From positions 924,501 to 988,500 of the forward strand of contig NZ_JAUTAR010000001.1 of NCBI RefSeq assembly GCF_030818695.1: 64,000 bases of DNA. Reading direction: 5' to 3'. Numbering within the stretch: the first letter of the stretch is position 1; each line of letters starts with the position of its first letter. Source of the DNA: Chryseobacterium sp. SORGH_AS_0447 (GTDB taxonomy: Bacteria; Bacteroidota; Bacteroidia; Flavobacteriales; Weeksellaceae). The notes beneath the pieces were generated by a model. That model did no database searches, had not been told where the DNA came from, and saw only the letters and a list, made by a program, of their open reading frames with translations. This document shows positions 16,580 to 25,955 of the stretch, piece by piece. The translations under genes were made by a program, and so were the position numbers.

Positions 16580-17827
16580 TTATAACGTTTTTATAGCTGA
16601 ATTGAATGTATTGAGAACGGAATCCCAAGAGTAGTTTTCCAGAACATAGTTTTTTGCTCTGGTTCTTTCAGCTGCAGATTCATCCGGGGATTGAGTGAGA
16701 TAAGAAATAAGGGATTGCGAAAATTCATTACTGTTCGCAAAGCTTTTTCCGGTTTTGCTTTTTTCTACATGCGAGTATAGGACATTACAGTTCTTATTTA
16801 CAATCACAGGAACTTTCAGCAGCATTGCTTCTAATGTGATTAAAGAGAGGCTTTCATAGAAGGAGGGCATGATAAGTGCGGCTGCATTACTTAGCAGTGC
16901 ATTTTTCAGATGATGATCCACAAATCCTGCAAGAATAATATCCTCTCCTTGGGTTATTTCTGGGTCTAAAGCGTTTTTACCGGCCAGCACCAGTTTGATA
17001 TCCTGGTGTTCGGGATAATTTTTTTTAAAGTTTCTAAAATACTCAATCATCATCACACAACCTTTGTCCTCTACAATTCTTCCGATGTAAACAAAGTATT
17101 TTCCGGTAGAAAGATATTCCGGCAATTTGCCTGTAGAAGTATCGTAATCGTCAAAACCGATCCCTGCAATTTCCGAATTTATGTTTTTTGTCTGTGGATA
17201 GACTTTCTCAACAAGATCTTTTTCGGTTTGGGTATTATAGATGATGAATTTAGGTAGAGAGAACAACGTTTTATAACCATCAAGGTAAAATTGGGGTTCA
17301 TCATGTGCTGTTGGAATCAGGATACTTTTCTTAGCTACTTCTTTAATACCTACATTAGTAGGATGATATAAATAGGTAAAAAAAATAAAAGCTTTATAAT
17401 TCTCTTTTTCCTCTTTGATAAAATTAATTAAATTTCTAGAAAAAGGTCCTTGTACTTCCAGCCATTCGTTGAAATTAAAAAACTTCTTATTATACTTTCT
17501 TCTTTTGTATAACAAATAAGCAAAGTTTAGAAGGCTGAATTTCCGATTAGTGTACTTATGAATATTTCTGACTATTTTGCTAAGTTTATTAAACCTTCGC
17601 AGATCCTTTTTCAGGGTTTCAAAACGCCTTACTTTAATCCCGTTAATATTTTCTGTTCCTTCTGAATAATGATTATTCCAGAATTCATATTCTATTGCAC
17701 ACGTTGTAAGGACTTCCACTTCATGATATAAGGAAAGTTTCTCGGCCAGCAGTTTTGCATGCAGTTCCGCTCCTCCGTTGATCTCCAAACCATATCTTTG
17801 GACAACTATGGCAATCTTATCTTTCAT
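16580..17827 (-). CDS. Glycosyltransferase family 4
   Basis: This 415-aa protein opens IAIVVQRYGLEINGGAELHA, the classic family 4 acceptor-side loop. It continues with YFVYIGRIVEDKG at the domain junction, LAGKNALDPE, and the donor-site MPSFYESLSLITLEAMLLKVP. It is probably a retaining transferase in LPS or polysaccharide assembly. It is followed by the next transferase without a gap and preceded by 24 bases. Confidence 0.88.
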   Translation of the reverse strand: MKDKIAIVVQRYGLEINGGAELHAKLLAEKLSLYHEVEVLTTCAIEYEFWNNHYSEGTENINGIKVRRFETLKKDLRRFNKLSKIVRNIHKYTNRKFSLLNFAYLLYKRRKYNKKFFNFNEWLEVQGPFSRNLINFIKEEKENYKAFIFFTYLYHPTNVGIKEVAKKSILIPTAHDEPQFYLDGYKTLFSLPKFIIYNTQTEKDLVEKVYPQTKNINSEIAGIGFDDYDTSTGKLPEYLSTGKYFVYIGRIVEDKGCVMMIEYFRNFKKNYPEHQDIKLVLAGKNALDPEITQGEDIILAGFVDHHLKNALLSNAAALIMPSFYESLSLITLEAMLLKVPVIVNKNCNVLYSHVEKSKTGKSFANSNEFSQSLISYLTQSPDESAAERTRAKNYVLENYSWDSVLNTFNSAIKTL

Positions 17828-17851
17828 ATATTAAATGTTGATGAAGCCTGT

Positions 17852-19129
17852 TTATCTGCCTTTTATTTTCTTTAGAATTTCGTTTACCTTTTTTCTGGCT
17901 TTATTATAAAGTCCTTTTTCCAGATATTTTACCCGCTTTTCTAAAATCTTATTTTCACTTATAATTTTCAGCAGGTTATTTTGTGCTTCAAAATCATCTC
18001 TCTCCGTCAGGATTTTATTTTTAATGATATCAAGCCGGGTCTTCATCCGGTTGCCTATAGCTTCTAATGAAAAGTACGTCTGAATATCCGCCTTTGCCTT
18101 TTGCCCGATCTCTGCAGCATACTCCTGATTTTCGAATACGAATTTCATGAGTTCGGCAGCGTGATCCGTATCAGGATCAGACCAGTAATTATTTTTTGGC
18201 AAAACACTTAAATCCACTTCATGCTTAAGCATTTTATATTTAACTAAAAAGGAATTATTGATATGTGTAAAATCCAGATTCCCGGAATACCCTGTGGTAA
18301 TCACAGGCTTTCCAAGAGCCATTGCCTCTGCTATTGTAAGGCCGAAACCTTCTGAACGGTGAAGAGAAATATAGCAATCTGCTTTGTTCATCAACGCCAA
18401 TAATTCAGGTCTGCGAAGCATCTCTTCTTTATAGATAATGCTTTTGTTGCTTCCAATTCTTTCTATTACCTTTTTCTTCGCTTTTCCGTGCTGATTGGAT
18501 AGGGAAGTTTTCAGGATGAGTTTTACCTTTTCATTGTGAAGTCCAAAAGCCTTTTCATAAGCGTCAATTAAACCTATTGGATTCTTTCTTTCAATTAAAC
18601 TGTTATAATCGAAAACAAATAAAAAATTAAAACAGTCATCGGACAGTCCCGTTTCAAAATCAGCATCTATATCCTCCTGTTTAATATCAATCGGATGAGG
18701 AATATTCACCACAGGAATGGGCGCTTTTAACGACATCGAATCAAGACAGTACCTCGAGCAAGTCCATATTTCATCATAGAATTTAAAATATTCTGCATAC
18801 ACATCCGGAAACTCTTCCATTTCCCATGCCCAATAGCCAATATTGTATTTCCCCTGAAAATAATCTGTTGATTTTTCCTGAACGAAACTTAGGATAGCAT
18901 CGATATTTAAATGAACAATATTTACAGGATAATTATTGATATTATCCTCAAAACTTACCGATGTATCATTGAGACGGTTTCTAACATTTTGGTTAAAATT
19001 AATTGGTTTTGCAGGAACCCCTACTTTTTTAAGCGCATTCAGATTATTGCGGATCGCTTCCCCAAATCCGATTTCTGCATTAAAAAAGCCAGACATATTT
19101 ACTCCAAATATCTCTTTATTGTCACTCAT
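17852..19129 (-). CDS. Glycosyltransferase family 4 with a C-terminal coiled coil
   Basis: This 425-aa GT-B protein begins with GVNMSGFFNAEIGFGEAIRNN, seen in a group of family 4 enzymes in polysaccharide loci. Donor-site residues are in SLHRSEGFGLTIAEAMALGK, followed by PVITTGYSGN. The last 70 residues are charged and likely helical (ENKILEKRVKYLEKGLYNK), probably a membrane- or partner-binding coil. It follows the upstream gene by a single base. Confidence 0.85.
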   Translation of the reverse strand: MSDNKEIFGVNMSGFFNAEIGFGEAIRNNLNALKKVGVPAKPINFNQNVRNRLNDTSVSFEDNINNYPVNIVHLNIDAILSFVQEKSTDYFQGKYNIGYWAWEMEEFPDVYAEYFKFYDEIWTCSRYCLDSMSLKAPIPVVNIPHPIDIKQEDIDADFETGLSDDCFNFLFVFDYNSLIERKNPIGLIDAYEKAFGLHNEKVKLILKTSLSNQHGKAKKKVIERIGSNKSIIYKEEMLRRPELLALMNKADCYISLHRSEGFGLTIAEAMALGKPVITTGYSGNLDFTHINNSFLVKYKMLKHEVDLSVLPKNNYWSDPDTDHAAELMKFVFENQEYAAEIGQKAKADIQTYFSLEAIGNRMKTRLDIIKNKILTERDDFEAQNNLLKIISENKILEKRVKYLEKGLYNKARKKVNEILKKIKGR

Positions 19130-19130
19130 A

Positions 19131-20123
19131 TCAATTAATTTTAAAAATTTCTTTTAATTTTCTTTCAAATAGCGCTTCTTCCCCTAATACCATCTCTTTA
19201 TAAACTTTAAAATGGGGAATATGTTGTGGGTAGTTTTCCAGAACGGTTTTTATTTTGCTGATAATTTCAGGAATCCGATCTTCGCTGAAATCAAATTTAT
19301 ATTCATCAGGAATCATCAGGTCTTCATAGTAAGCGGAAGAGCCATTTCTCCCGGAAATAATACAGCAGTCTTGGGATACGGATTCTCTCAGCATTTTGTC
19401 TCTCCCAGGATTCTCACCAAAATCTACATACAACAGAGATTTTGCCATCAGATCCTTTATCTGGACAGCATTCATATTTTGAATAGGGACCCATTGCAGT
19501 TCAGGAGAAGCCTGAATAAGTGCTGAAATTTCTTTTTTCCCTTTTTTCGGGTTATATAATATCGTTTTATTGCTCAGATCTTTTACAATAGGTTGTTTGC
19601 TTTCCACAAACAAAGGGTTGATGTAATCACACACAAAATCGATCTGGCTTTCAGGAATGCCATGATCCTTTAAATAAAGACTAGACCGGAAAGACTGTGC
19701 CCATTGGAAGACATTGGGAAGTGGCTCAAAATAGTATTCCCTATCTTTTTGTTGATAGAATAATTTTGTGAAAAAGCTTTGTTTCCTTATTCTGTAATCC
19801 ATTAAAATATTATAAAAATCCACACTCAGCCACCAAATGACTTTTTGACTTTTAGGATATTTTTTAATAAGGAAGGTCATGGATTCCGGAATAATCAGGA
19901 TATTTTCCGGGCTATCTTCAAATGAGTTTATTTCATGGGTTTTGTAAACACCGTAATTTTTTGCTTTGGCATTGCTTCTTTGGGGAACGTAATGCATAAA
20001 TACATTTTCGTAATTCAGCTCATAAAGCTTATTAGAAAGCTGATGTAATGCTTCCGGACCACCTGTAACTTTTCTCGGAGGACAGAATATGATGATAGAG
20101 GAAGTATTTTTATAGGAGATCAT
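19131..20123 (-). CDS. Putative glycosyltransferase (GT-B-like)
   Basis: This 330-aa protein has an N-terminal IIIFCPPRKVTGGPEALHQL loop resembling family 4 acceptor domains and a C-terminal VDFGENPGRDKMLRES that takes the place of the usual E-x7-E motif. The family signature is therefore incomplete and the assignment rests on overall pattern and context. It lies in the middle of the minus-strand glycan operon, between a family 4 transferase and a CgeB-like protein. Confidence 0.65.
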   Translation of the reverse strand: MISYKNTSSIIIFCPPRKVTGGPEALHQLSNKLYELNYENVFMHYVPQRSNAKAKNYGVYKTHEINSFEDSPENILIIPESMTFLIKKYPKSQKVIWWLSVDFYNILMDYRIRKQSFFTKLFYQQKDREYYFEPLPNVFQWAQSFRSSLYLKDHGIPESQIDFVCDYINPLFVESKQPIVKDLSNKTILYNPKKGKKEISALIQASPELQWVPIQNMNAVQIKDLMAKSLLYVDFGENPGRDKMLRESVSQDCCIISGRNGSSAYYEDLMIPDEYKFDFSEDRIPEIISKIKTVLENYPQHIPHFKVYKEMVLGEEALFERKLKEIFKIN

Positions 20124-20206
20124 AAGAGGCTTTAAATAATTGAATTTGAAAATTTTTGTCAGTTAGTAATGCTATAATACCATTTAATTTTCAAAATTAC
20201 AATTTA

Positions 20207-21163
20207 TTAATCAATCAATTCATCAACCCAGTTATCAATCAGGTATTTATCGAAAATATTTTTCGGAACCTCCACGTAGGGGGTATTAAAAAAGGATTCG
20301 GGGATGTGAATATTGTTGAGGTCTGTTATGACAAAAATGTTTTCAGGATTATAAAAATCATAGGTTACAATGTTTGTATTCGTTGTTATTAATTTCTTTT
20401 TTAATCCCATGCTTTCAAAAACCCGGAAACTTAACCCCTGCTGTCCGGTTCTGCTAACATCAAGCATAATTTCGGATTCTTCCATATAAGTATTGATTTC
20501 CGAAATGGACAGGGGTGAGTTTGTAAACTCCAAATAAGGTTCGCTGTTTCTTTTAGGTTTAAAAACAATGATTTTGCTGTTAATTTTCATTCGGTAAAGC
20601 GCCTTCGCAATCTTCTCTAAAACAGGGAATCGTTTGTCGTATGAGCTGATATTGAATACTTTATATTTGTATGTCGAAGGCACGCGATCGATAGCTTTAT
20701 AAATGAAGTTCGTTTTGAAATTCAGATGGTATTTTTCGCAGTCTTTCTTCTCAAAAGAAAAAACCTTATCAAAAAGGGAAAGGATTTTTTTAGTTTTTGG
20801 ATACCGGTTAATAGAATCGCTGATGATGAAAACCGATTTACGCGATTTTTTGTTAATGGCCTGTATGGTGGCTGGCGATAAAAAGTCGGCTTTTATATAG
20901 ATAGCTGTGTCGATAGATTGGATATCTTTGAGTTCATTGAGGATAATCTCATTATAATGGATATGCTTAAGATTAGAAATTCCTAAATTCTTAGTAAAAA
21001 AATTAAGGGCCTTATGACGGAAACTCGGATATTTATATCTGAAACTGTGGAAATTAATATGTTTTACCTCGTATGATTTTTTCTCAAGTGCATCGGCGAT
21101 ATATTGATTATAACCCCAGTTATCGTAAGTAATAAGAAGAATAAGTTTTTTGTTTTCTGTCAT
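20207..21163 (-). CDS. CgeB-like putative glycosyltransferase
   Basis: This 318-aa protein has the look of CgeB/spore-maturation-type transferases: an N-terminal LLITYDNWGYNQYIADALEK, AIYIKADFLSP, VFIISDSINRYP and the C-terminal LDVSRTGQQGLSFRVFESMG. These proteins are found in LPS and surface-polysaccharide clusters and are thought to be GT-B transferases. Specific function is unknown. It lies 25 bases after the GT9 gene. The 83 bases before the next gene contain only AT-rich sequence. Confidence 0.65.
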   Translation of the reverse strand: MTENKKLILLITYDNWGYNQYIADALEKKSYEVKHINFHSFRYKYPSFRHKALNFFTKNLGISNLKHIHYNEIILNELKDIQSIDTAIYIKADFLSPATIQAINKKSRKSVFIISDSINRYPKTKKILSLFDKVFSFEKKDCEKYHLNFKTNFIYKAIDRVPSTYKYKVFNISSYDKRFPVLEKIAKALYRMKINSKIIVFKPKRNSEPYLEFTNSPLSISEINTYMEESEIMLDVSRTGQQGLSFRVFESMGLKKKLITTNTNIVTYDFYNPENIFVITDLNNIHIPESFFNTPYVEVPKNIFDKYLIDNWVDELID

Positions 21164-21188
21164 TTCTGTTTTGAGTTTTTTACCGTGA

Positions 21189-22193
21189 TTACACCAATGT
21201 TTTTTCTAAAAATTTTTCGAGCTTATCTTTTAAAAAAAAAGGTTTAAAATCAGGATAGCCCTTTGCACCTTCTACAAAATCTGCAACATGCAGGAAGCGG
21301 TCTACGTCCGGCCGGCTGCTCCAGGCCCAGTCAGACAACTGGATATGTGGGGAGAAAATGGTGAAAGTAGGGATGCCCAATGCTTTGCTTACATTGGTCG
21401 CCCCGCCTTCATTTCCTATAAGGCATTTACATAAACGGGTAACGGCTGCAAATTGGCGTAAATCTTTAGTGTCAAAATCCTGTACCACCAATTTCTTTGT
21501 TTCTGCGGATATAAGAGTCAGCAGTTCTTCAAAAAGGTGTTTCTGCGAAGGAAGATAATTGCACAGGATCTTTGAAGCAGGCTTATAAGAAGCAATATAA
21601 TTCAGCAGTTCCGCCATATATGCTAGGGGATAGGTTTTCTCCTCCGAACTTCCGAAAGTGCTGATCATGATTAACGGATCATTTTCAGATAAGCCTGATT
21701 TTGCTAAAACTTCATGGGCATTCCGTATTTCCTCATCCGTCAGATAAACTTTTGGAAAAGCCTCCTGAAATGGGATGCCTAAAGGTTCTAATAGCAATAG
21801 CCGGTGTTCGATACCTAATGTCGTATTCTTAGATTTTACCTGGTTAGTTCTTTTTACAGGATAATTGTAAAAAAACTGAGTATACTTTTTAAAGAATCCG
21901 ATCCGCTTATTCGCACCAGAAAAATAAGTGATCAGCGCCGTCTCAAGTTTTGAATAAAGGTCAATAACCAGATCAAATTTTTCAGACCTGATTTCAGATA
22001 AAGTACCCTTCAGGCTATCCTTAAAAAAGATAACCTGATGGATATAAGGGTTCCCAATTAAAATTTGGGCATATTTTTCTTCGAGCAGAAAACTTATTTC
22101 CGCATCCAGATATTTTTCTTTTAGCAGAGGCAGGATCGTACTTGTGACAAGTACGTCTCCCATGAATTTTTTCTGTATAATTAAAATCTTCAT
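21189..22193 (-). CDS. Glycosyltransferase family 9 (heptosyltransferase family)
   Basis: This 334-aa protein has the GT9 pattern: [20 protein letters not shown] at the N-terminus, YDLVIDLYS-type strand (FDLVIDLYSKLET), and the C-terminal CKCLIGNEGGATNVSKALGIP followed by TFTIFSP. Members transfer heptose or other sugars from ADP/nucleotide donors to the LPS core at the inner membrane. This is the strongest indication that the minus-strand operon works on LPS rather than a capsule. Its ATG overlaps the stop of rocD by one base (TAATG). Confidence 0.88.
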   Translation of the reverse strand: MKILIIQKKFMGDVLVTSTILPLLKEKYLDAEISFLLEEKYAQILIGNPYIHQVIFFKDSLKGTLSEIRSEKFDLVIDLYSKLETALITYFSGANKRIGFFKKYTQFFYNYPVKRTNQVKSKNTTLGIEHRLLLLEPLGIPFQEAFPKVYLTDEEIRNAHEVLAKSGLSENDPLIMISTFGSSEEKTYPLAYMAELLNYIASYKPASKILCNYLPSQKHLFEELLTLISAETKKLVVQDFDTKDLRQFAAVTRLCKCLIGNEGGATNVSKALGIPTFTIFSPHIQLSDWAWSSRPDVDRFLHVADFVEGAKGYPDFKPFFLKDKLEKFLEKTLV

Positions 22194-23443
22194 TAATTTT
22201 TGTATTCCAGCACTGTCTTCTCAATAATCCCCACACAATCCATTAGCTGTTCTTCGGTAATGACCAATGGCGGAGCCAGGCGGATGATATTTCCATGCGT
22301 AGGCTTGGCCAGCAATCCGTTTTCTTTCAGTTGCAGGCAAATGTTCCAGGCGGTAGAACTGTCAGGGGTATCGTTAATGAGAATGGCATTCAGTAATCCT
22401 TTTCCTCTTACTTTAGTGATGAGATCTGTTTTTTCAATCAGTTTTTCGATTTCGGATCGGAATAATTTCCCTAATTCTTCTGCTCTTTCAGAAAGCTTCT
22501 CGTCCTCCACAACATCCAGTGCGGCTACGGCTACGGCGCAGGCAATCGGATTTCCTCCGAATGTGGAACCATGCTGTCCAGGTTTAATAACGTTCATGAT
22601 TTCATTATCGGCCAAGACTGCCGAAACAGGATACATTCCTCCGGAAAGTGCTTTTCCTAAAATTAAGATATTGGGCTGTACGTCTTCATGATGACAAGCA
22701 ATCAGCCTTCCTGTTCTGGCAATTCCGGTTTGCACTTCATCAGCAATAAAAAGAACATTATACTTTTTACAGAGTTTGGAAGCGTTTTTCAGAAAACCGT
22801 CATTCGGAACATAAACGCCTGCTTCTCCCTGAATCGGTTCTACGAGAAATGCAGCAATATTTTCTGATTCTCTGCTTAAAACTTCTTCCAAGGCAGTCAG
22901 ATCATTATAAGGAATTTTTATAAATCCCGGTGTGAAAGGTCCGTAGTTCTGATTGGCGTCCGGATCATTGGAGAAAGAAACAATGGTGGTGGTTCTTCCA
23001 TGGAAATTATTCTCACATACGACAATTTTTGCAGCATTTTCTGCAATTCCTTTTACTTCATAGCTCCATTTTCTGGCCAATTTTACAGCAGTCTCCACAG
23101 CTTCAGCTCCTGAATTCATCGGTAAAACTTTATCAAAACCGAACAGGGTAGTGATCTTCTGCTCGTACTCGCCCAGCTTTGAATTATAAAACGCTCTTGA
23201 GGTCAGCGCTAGTTTCTGAGCCTGTGTTATCAGTGCTTCTACAATTTTCGGATGAGAATGGCCTTGGTTTACAGCAGAATAAGCCGAAAGGAAATCATAA
23301 TATTTTTTGCCTTCCACATCCCACACAAAAACGCCTTCTCCGCGGTCCAGAACTACAGGAAGCGGGTGATAGTTATGGGCACCGTGCTTATCTTCAAGGT
23401 CAATAAAATAGGATGAATCTTTTACTGTTTCTGCTGTTGACAT
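22193..23443 (-). CDS. rocD: Ornithine aminotransferase
   Basis: This PLP enzyme transfers the delta-amino group of ornithine to 2-oxoglutarate, giving glutamate semialdehyde in arginine/proline metabolism. The 416-aa length fits. Visible family features are [20 protein letters not shown], the [18 protein letters not shown] segment, [37 protein letters not shown] and the PLP lysine in ILGKALSGG. Ornithine-specific features (the Y in [10 protein letters not shown]) distinguish it from acetylornithine transaminases. It is the first gene of an operon whose other six genes are glycosyltransferases, with a one-base overlap, which is an unexpected pairing. Confidence 0.95.
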   Translation of the reverse strand: MSTAETVKDSSYFIDLEDKHGAHNYHPLPVVLDRGEGVFVWDVEGKKYYDFLSAYSAVNQGHSHPKIVEALITQAQKLALTSRAFYNSKLGEYEQKITTLFGFDKVLPMNSGAEAVETAVKLARKWSYEVKGIAENAAKIVVCENNFHGRTTTIVSFSNDPDANQNYGPFTPGFIKIPYNDLTALEEVLSRESENIAAFLVEPIQGEAGVYVPNDGFLKNASKLCKKYNVLFIADEVQTGIARTGRLIACHHEDVQPNILILGKALSGGMYPVSAVLADNEIMNVIKPGQHGSTFGGNPIACAVAVAALDVVEDEKLSERAEELGKLFRSEIEKLIEKTDLITKVRGKGLLNAILINDTPDSSTAWNICLQLKENGLLAKPTHGNIIRLAPPLVITEEQLMDCVGIIEKTVLEYKN

Positions 23444-23459
23444 AAATTTAGGTTTTCCG

Positions 23460-23467
23460 CAAATTTA
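23460..23467 (-). promoter_or_regulatory. -7 promoter box for the rocD-glycosyltransferase operon
   Basis: The minus strand reads TAAATTTG 16 bases before the rocD start. No -33 element is obvious. Confidence 0.45.
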
Positions 23468-23610
23468 AACAATATAAATGACATGAATAAAAACGGAAAT
23501 CCACTGGAAATTTATTTGAATAAAGTACTTTTTGAAAGTATTATAGGAAGGATCAGAAAATATTACTGAAACAGATTGCAAGTTGAAGGTGTAATATCTT
23601 TTTTAAATGA

Positions 23611-23639
23611 AAAAAACTGCTCTTACAAAAGAGCAGTTT
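23611..23639 (-). terminator. Terminator after accC
   Basis: An 11-bp perfect stem (AAACTGCTCTT and complement, loop ACAA) is followed in the minus direction by TTTTTT. It closes the accB-accC operon. Confidence 0.9.
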
Positions 23640-23660
23640 AATTATATTGGAAAAATAATC

Positions 23661-25016
23661 TTAATGATTATCGTATTTTCTTTCCATTACAAAATCTTCC
23701 ATGAATTTCGTCGTGTAGTTTCCTGCAAGATAATCTTCATGGTCCATCAGTTGTCTGTGGAAAGGAATCGTTGTTTTCACTCCTTCAATATAGAATTCCT
23801 CCAGAGCTCTTCTCATTTTGGCAATTGCTTCCTCACGCGTTTGAGCGGTAGTGATCAGCTTAGCGATCATAGAGTCGTAATTGGAAGGGATCGTATATCC
23901 TGAATAAACGTGCGTATCTACTCTTACCCCGTGTCCGCCAGGAATATTTAATCCTGTGATTTTTCCCGGAGACGGTCTGAAATCCATGTACGGATCTTCT
24001 GCGTTGATCCTGCACTCGATTGAGTGAAGCTTAGGGTAGTGGTTGATTCCGGAAATCGGCGTTCCCGCAGCCAATAAGATCTGTTCTCTGATCAGGTCAT
24101 AATCGATTACCTGCTCGGTAATCGGGTGCTCTACCTGGATTCGGGTATTCATCTCCATGAAATAGAAATTTCTGTGCTTGTCTACCAGGAATTCAATGGT
24201 TCCCACCCCTTCATATCCGATGAATTCTGCTGCTTTCACTGCGGCATCACCCATTTTCTCACGAAGTTCGTCCGTCATGAACGGAGAAGGGGTTTCTTCC
24301 GTCAACTTCTGGTTTCTTCTCTGTACAGAGCAGTCTCTTTCAGAAAGGTGACAGGCTTTACCGAATTGGTCTCCGGCAACCTGGATCTCGATATGTCTTG
24401 GCTCTTCAATCAGTTTTTCCATGTACATTCCACCATTTCCGAAAGCGGCTACCGCTTCCTGAATGGCAGATTCCCAATGGTCTTTCAGGTCTTCTGCCTT
24501 CCATACCGCTCTCATTCCTTTTCCGCCTCCTCCGGCAGTGGCTTTGATCATTACCGGATAACCGATCTCCTCAGCTGTTTTAGCCGCGATCTCATAAGAT
24601 TCGATCAAACCGTCAGATCCTGGAACACAAGGCACGCCTGCCGCTTTCATCGTTGCTTTAGCATTGGCTTTGTCTCCCATTTTTTCGATCTGCTCAGGAG
24701 TAGCACCGATAAATTTAATACCGTTCTTCTGGCATATTCTGGAGAAATTGGAATTTTCAGAAAGGAATCCGTAACCCGGGTGGATCGCATCTGCATTGGT
24801 AATTTCAGCAGCAGCAATAATGTTAGGGATTTTCAGATAAGAATCTTTACTCATTGCAGGACCGATACAAACGGCTTCGTCAGCAAACCTTACATGAAGG
24901 CTGTCCTTGTCCGCAGTTGAGTAAACCGCAACGGTTTTGATCCCCATTTCTTTACAAGTACGTAAAATACGCATTGCAATTTCGCCACGATTGGCAATTA
25001 ATATTTTTTTGAACAT
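23661..25016 (-). CDS. accC: Biotin carboxylase subunit of acetyl-CoA carboxylase
   Basis: AccC carboxylates the biotin on AccB using ATP and bicarbonate. The 451-aa protein starts [17 protein letters not shown]. It has the ATP-grasp glycine loop [12 protein letters not shown] near residues 159-170, the [13 protein letters not shown] motif, and [15 protein letters not shown] for metal and bicarbonate binding. The longer open frame upstream of this ATG was rejected because every family member begins at this motif. It follows accB after 83 bases that contain AT-rich repeat-like sequence. Confidence 0.97.
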   Translation of the reverse strand: MFKKILIANRGEIAMRILRTCKEMGIKTVAVYSTADKDSLHVRFADEAVCIGPAMSKDSYLKIPNIIAAAEITNADAIHPGYGFLSENSNFSRICQKNGIKFIGATPEQIEKMGDKANAKATMKAAGVPCVPGSDGLIESYEIAAKTAEEIGYPVMIKATAGGGGKGMRAVWKAEDLKDHWESAIQEAVAAFGNGGMYMEKLIEEPRHIEIQVAGDQFGKACHLSERDCSVQRRNQKLTEETPSPFMTDELREKMGDAAVKAAEFIGYEGVGTIEFLVDKHRNFYFMEMNTRIQVEHPITEQVIDYDLIREQILLAAGTPISGINHYPKLHSIECRINAEDPYMDFRPSPGKITGLNIPGGHGVRVDTHVYSGYTIPSNYDSMIAKLITTAQTREEAIAKMRRALEEFYIEGVKTTIPFHRQLMDHEDYLAGNYTTKFMEDFVMERKYDNH

Positions 25017-25025
25017 CTTAATATA

Positions 25026-25055
25026 CTTTGAAATTTGAAAATTTGAGAATTTGAA
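25026..25055. repeat. AATTTGAAA-type intergenic repeat between accB and accC
   Basis: Three imperfect copies of a nine-base unit (GAAATTTGA, AAATTTGAG, AATTTGAAA) lie within the accB-accC gap, next to TCAATTGTCAATTATCATTCATC-like direct repetition. It looks like an interspersed intergenic element rather than a regulatory site. Confidence 0.5.
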
Positions 25056-25099
25056 ACTGACCGCTCGATCAATTGTCAATTATCATTCATCAATCATCA

Positions 25100-25585
25100 T
25101 TAAGATGGATCTACTAAGAATAATGGTTGGTCGTATTCTACCGGAGTTGCATCATCCACCAAAATCTTAACGATTTTTCCGCTTACTTCAGATTCAATCT
25201 GGTTGAATAGCTTCATGGCTTCGATAACACAAACTACTTTTCCGTTGGAAACTTCATCACCTACATTTACAAAAACATCTTTATCCGGAGATGGTTTTCT
25301 GTAGAACGTACCGATCATTGGAGATTTAATCGTTACATATTTGCTGTCGTCAGATGCCGCTTCCGTATTTTGTGCAGGAGCCGCTGCCGGGGTTGCAGCA
25401 GGTGCAGGAGCCGCCGCCATCTGCTGAGGTGCCGTGTGGTAAACCGCAGGCTGTGCATAAGCAACTTCGCTTCCCGCTAATGGAGTTTTAATAGTGATTT
25501 CGAAATCTTTAGTCTTGTATTTTACCTCAGAAACTTCTGCCTTGGATACAAACTTGATAAGATTTTGTATGTCTTTAATGTCCAT
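25100..25585 (-). CDS. accB: Biotin carboxyl carrier protein of acetyl-CoA carboxylase
   Basis: AccB carries the biotin that shuttles CO2 between AccC and the AccA/AccD carboxyltransferase. The 161-aa protein has an N-terminal helical segment (MDIKDIQNLIKFV), an alanine/proline-rich linker near residues 60-85, and the C-terminal biotinyl domain with the biotin lysine in EAMKL. The start was set at MDIKDIQ. Codons upstream of it would fall inside the promoter. Confidence 0.96.
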   Translation of the reverse strand: MDIKDIQNLIKFVSKAEVSEVKYKTKDFEITIKTPLAGSEVAYAQPAVYHTAPQQMAAAPAPAATPAAAPAQNTEAASDDSKYVTIKSPMIGTFYRKPSPDKDVFVNVGDEVSNGKVVCVIEAMKLFNQIESEVSGKIVKILVDDATPVEYDQPLFLVDPS

Positions 25586-25608
25586 AAAATTGATATTTGA
25601 TTTTGCAC

Positions 25609-25640
25609 CAAAGATACCAAAAAAACATAAAAAACAACAA
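25609..25640 (-). promoter_or_regulatory. Promoter of accB-accC
   Basis: On the minus strand TTG (25635-25637, with another TTG directly before it) is followed after 18 bases by TATCTTTG (25609-25616). This is close to the full Bacteroidota consensus. The -33 region lies in the T-tract of the rpmF terminator. Confidence 0.8.
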
Positions 25641-25675
25641 AAAACCGCCAAATTTTATCAAAATCGGGCGGTTTT
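25641..25675 (-). terminator. Terminator after rpmF
   Basis: A 9-bp stem (AAAACCGCC and complement) with an AT-rich loop is followed on the minus strand by T-rich sequence that also contains the -33 box of accB. Confidence 0.75.
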
Positions 25676-25712
25676 TGTATTAAAATGAGTGTTTTCGGGC
25701 GAAAACGGACTC

Positions 25713-25916
25713 TTAGTTTTCTTCGGTAGTCGCTACTTCTTTTTCCAATACTACTTTTCCTCTGTAGTATAGTTTTCCTTCATGCCAGTGAGCTCTGTGG
25801 TAAAGGTGAAGCTCTCCTGTTGTTGCATCTTTAGCCAATTGAGGAACTACTGCTTTGTAGTGTGTTCTTCTCTTATCTCTTCTTGTAGACGACTGTCTTC
25901 TCTTTGGATGTGCCAT
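25713..25916 (-). CDS. rpmF: 50S ribosomal protein L32
   Basis: This 67-aa basic protein starts [20 protein letters not shown], the L32 signature, and continues with [18 protein letters not shown]. It lacks the four-cysteine zinc site found in some L32 proteins and is thus the zinc-free form. It lies 39 bases downstream of the DUF177 gene, an arrangement conserved in many bacteria. Confidence 0.97.
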   Translation of the reverse strand: MAHPKRRQSSTRRDKRRTHYKAVVPQLAKDATTGELHLYHRAHWHEGKLYYRGKVVLEKEVATTEEN

Positions 25917-25955
25917 TGTGTAATAACTTTTTTAATTGATGAGCGATGAGATTCA

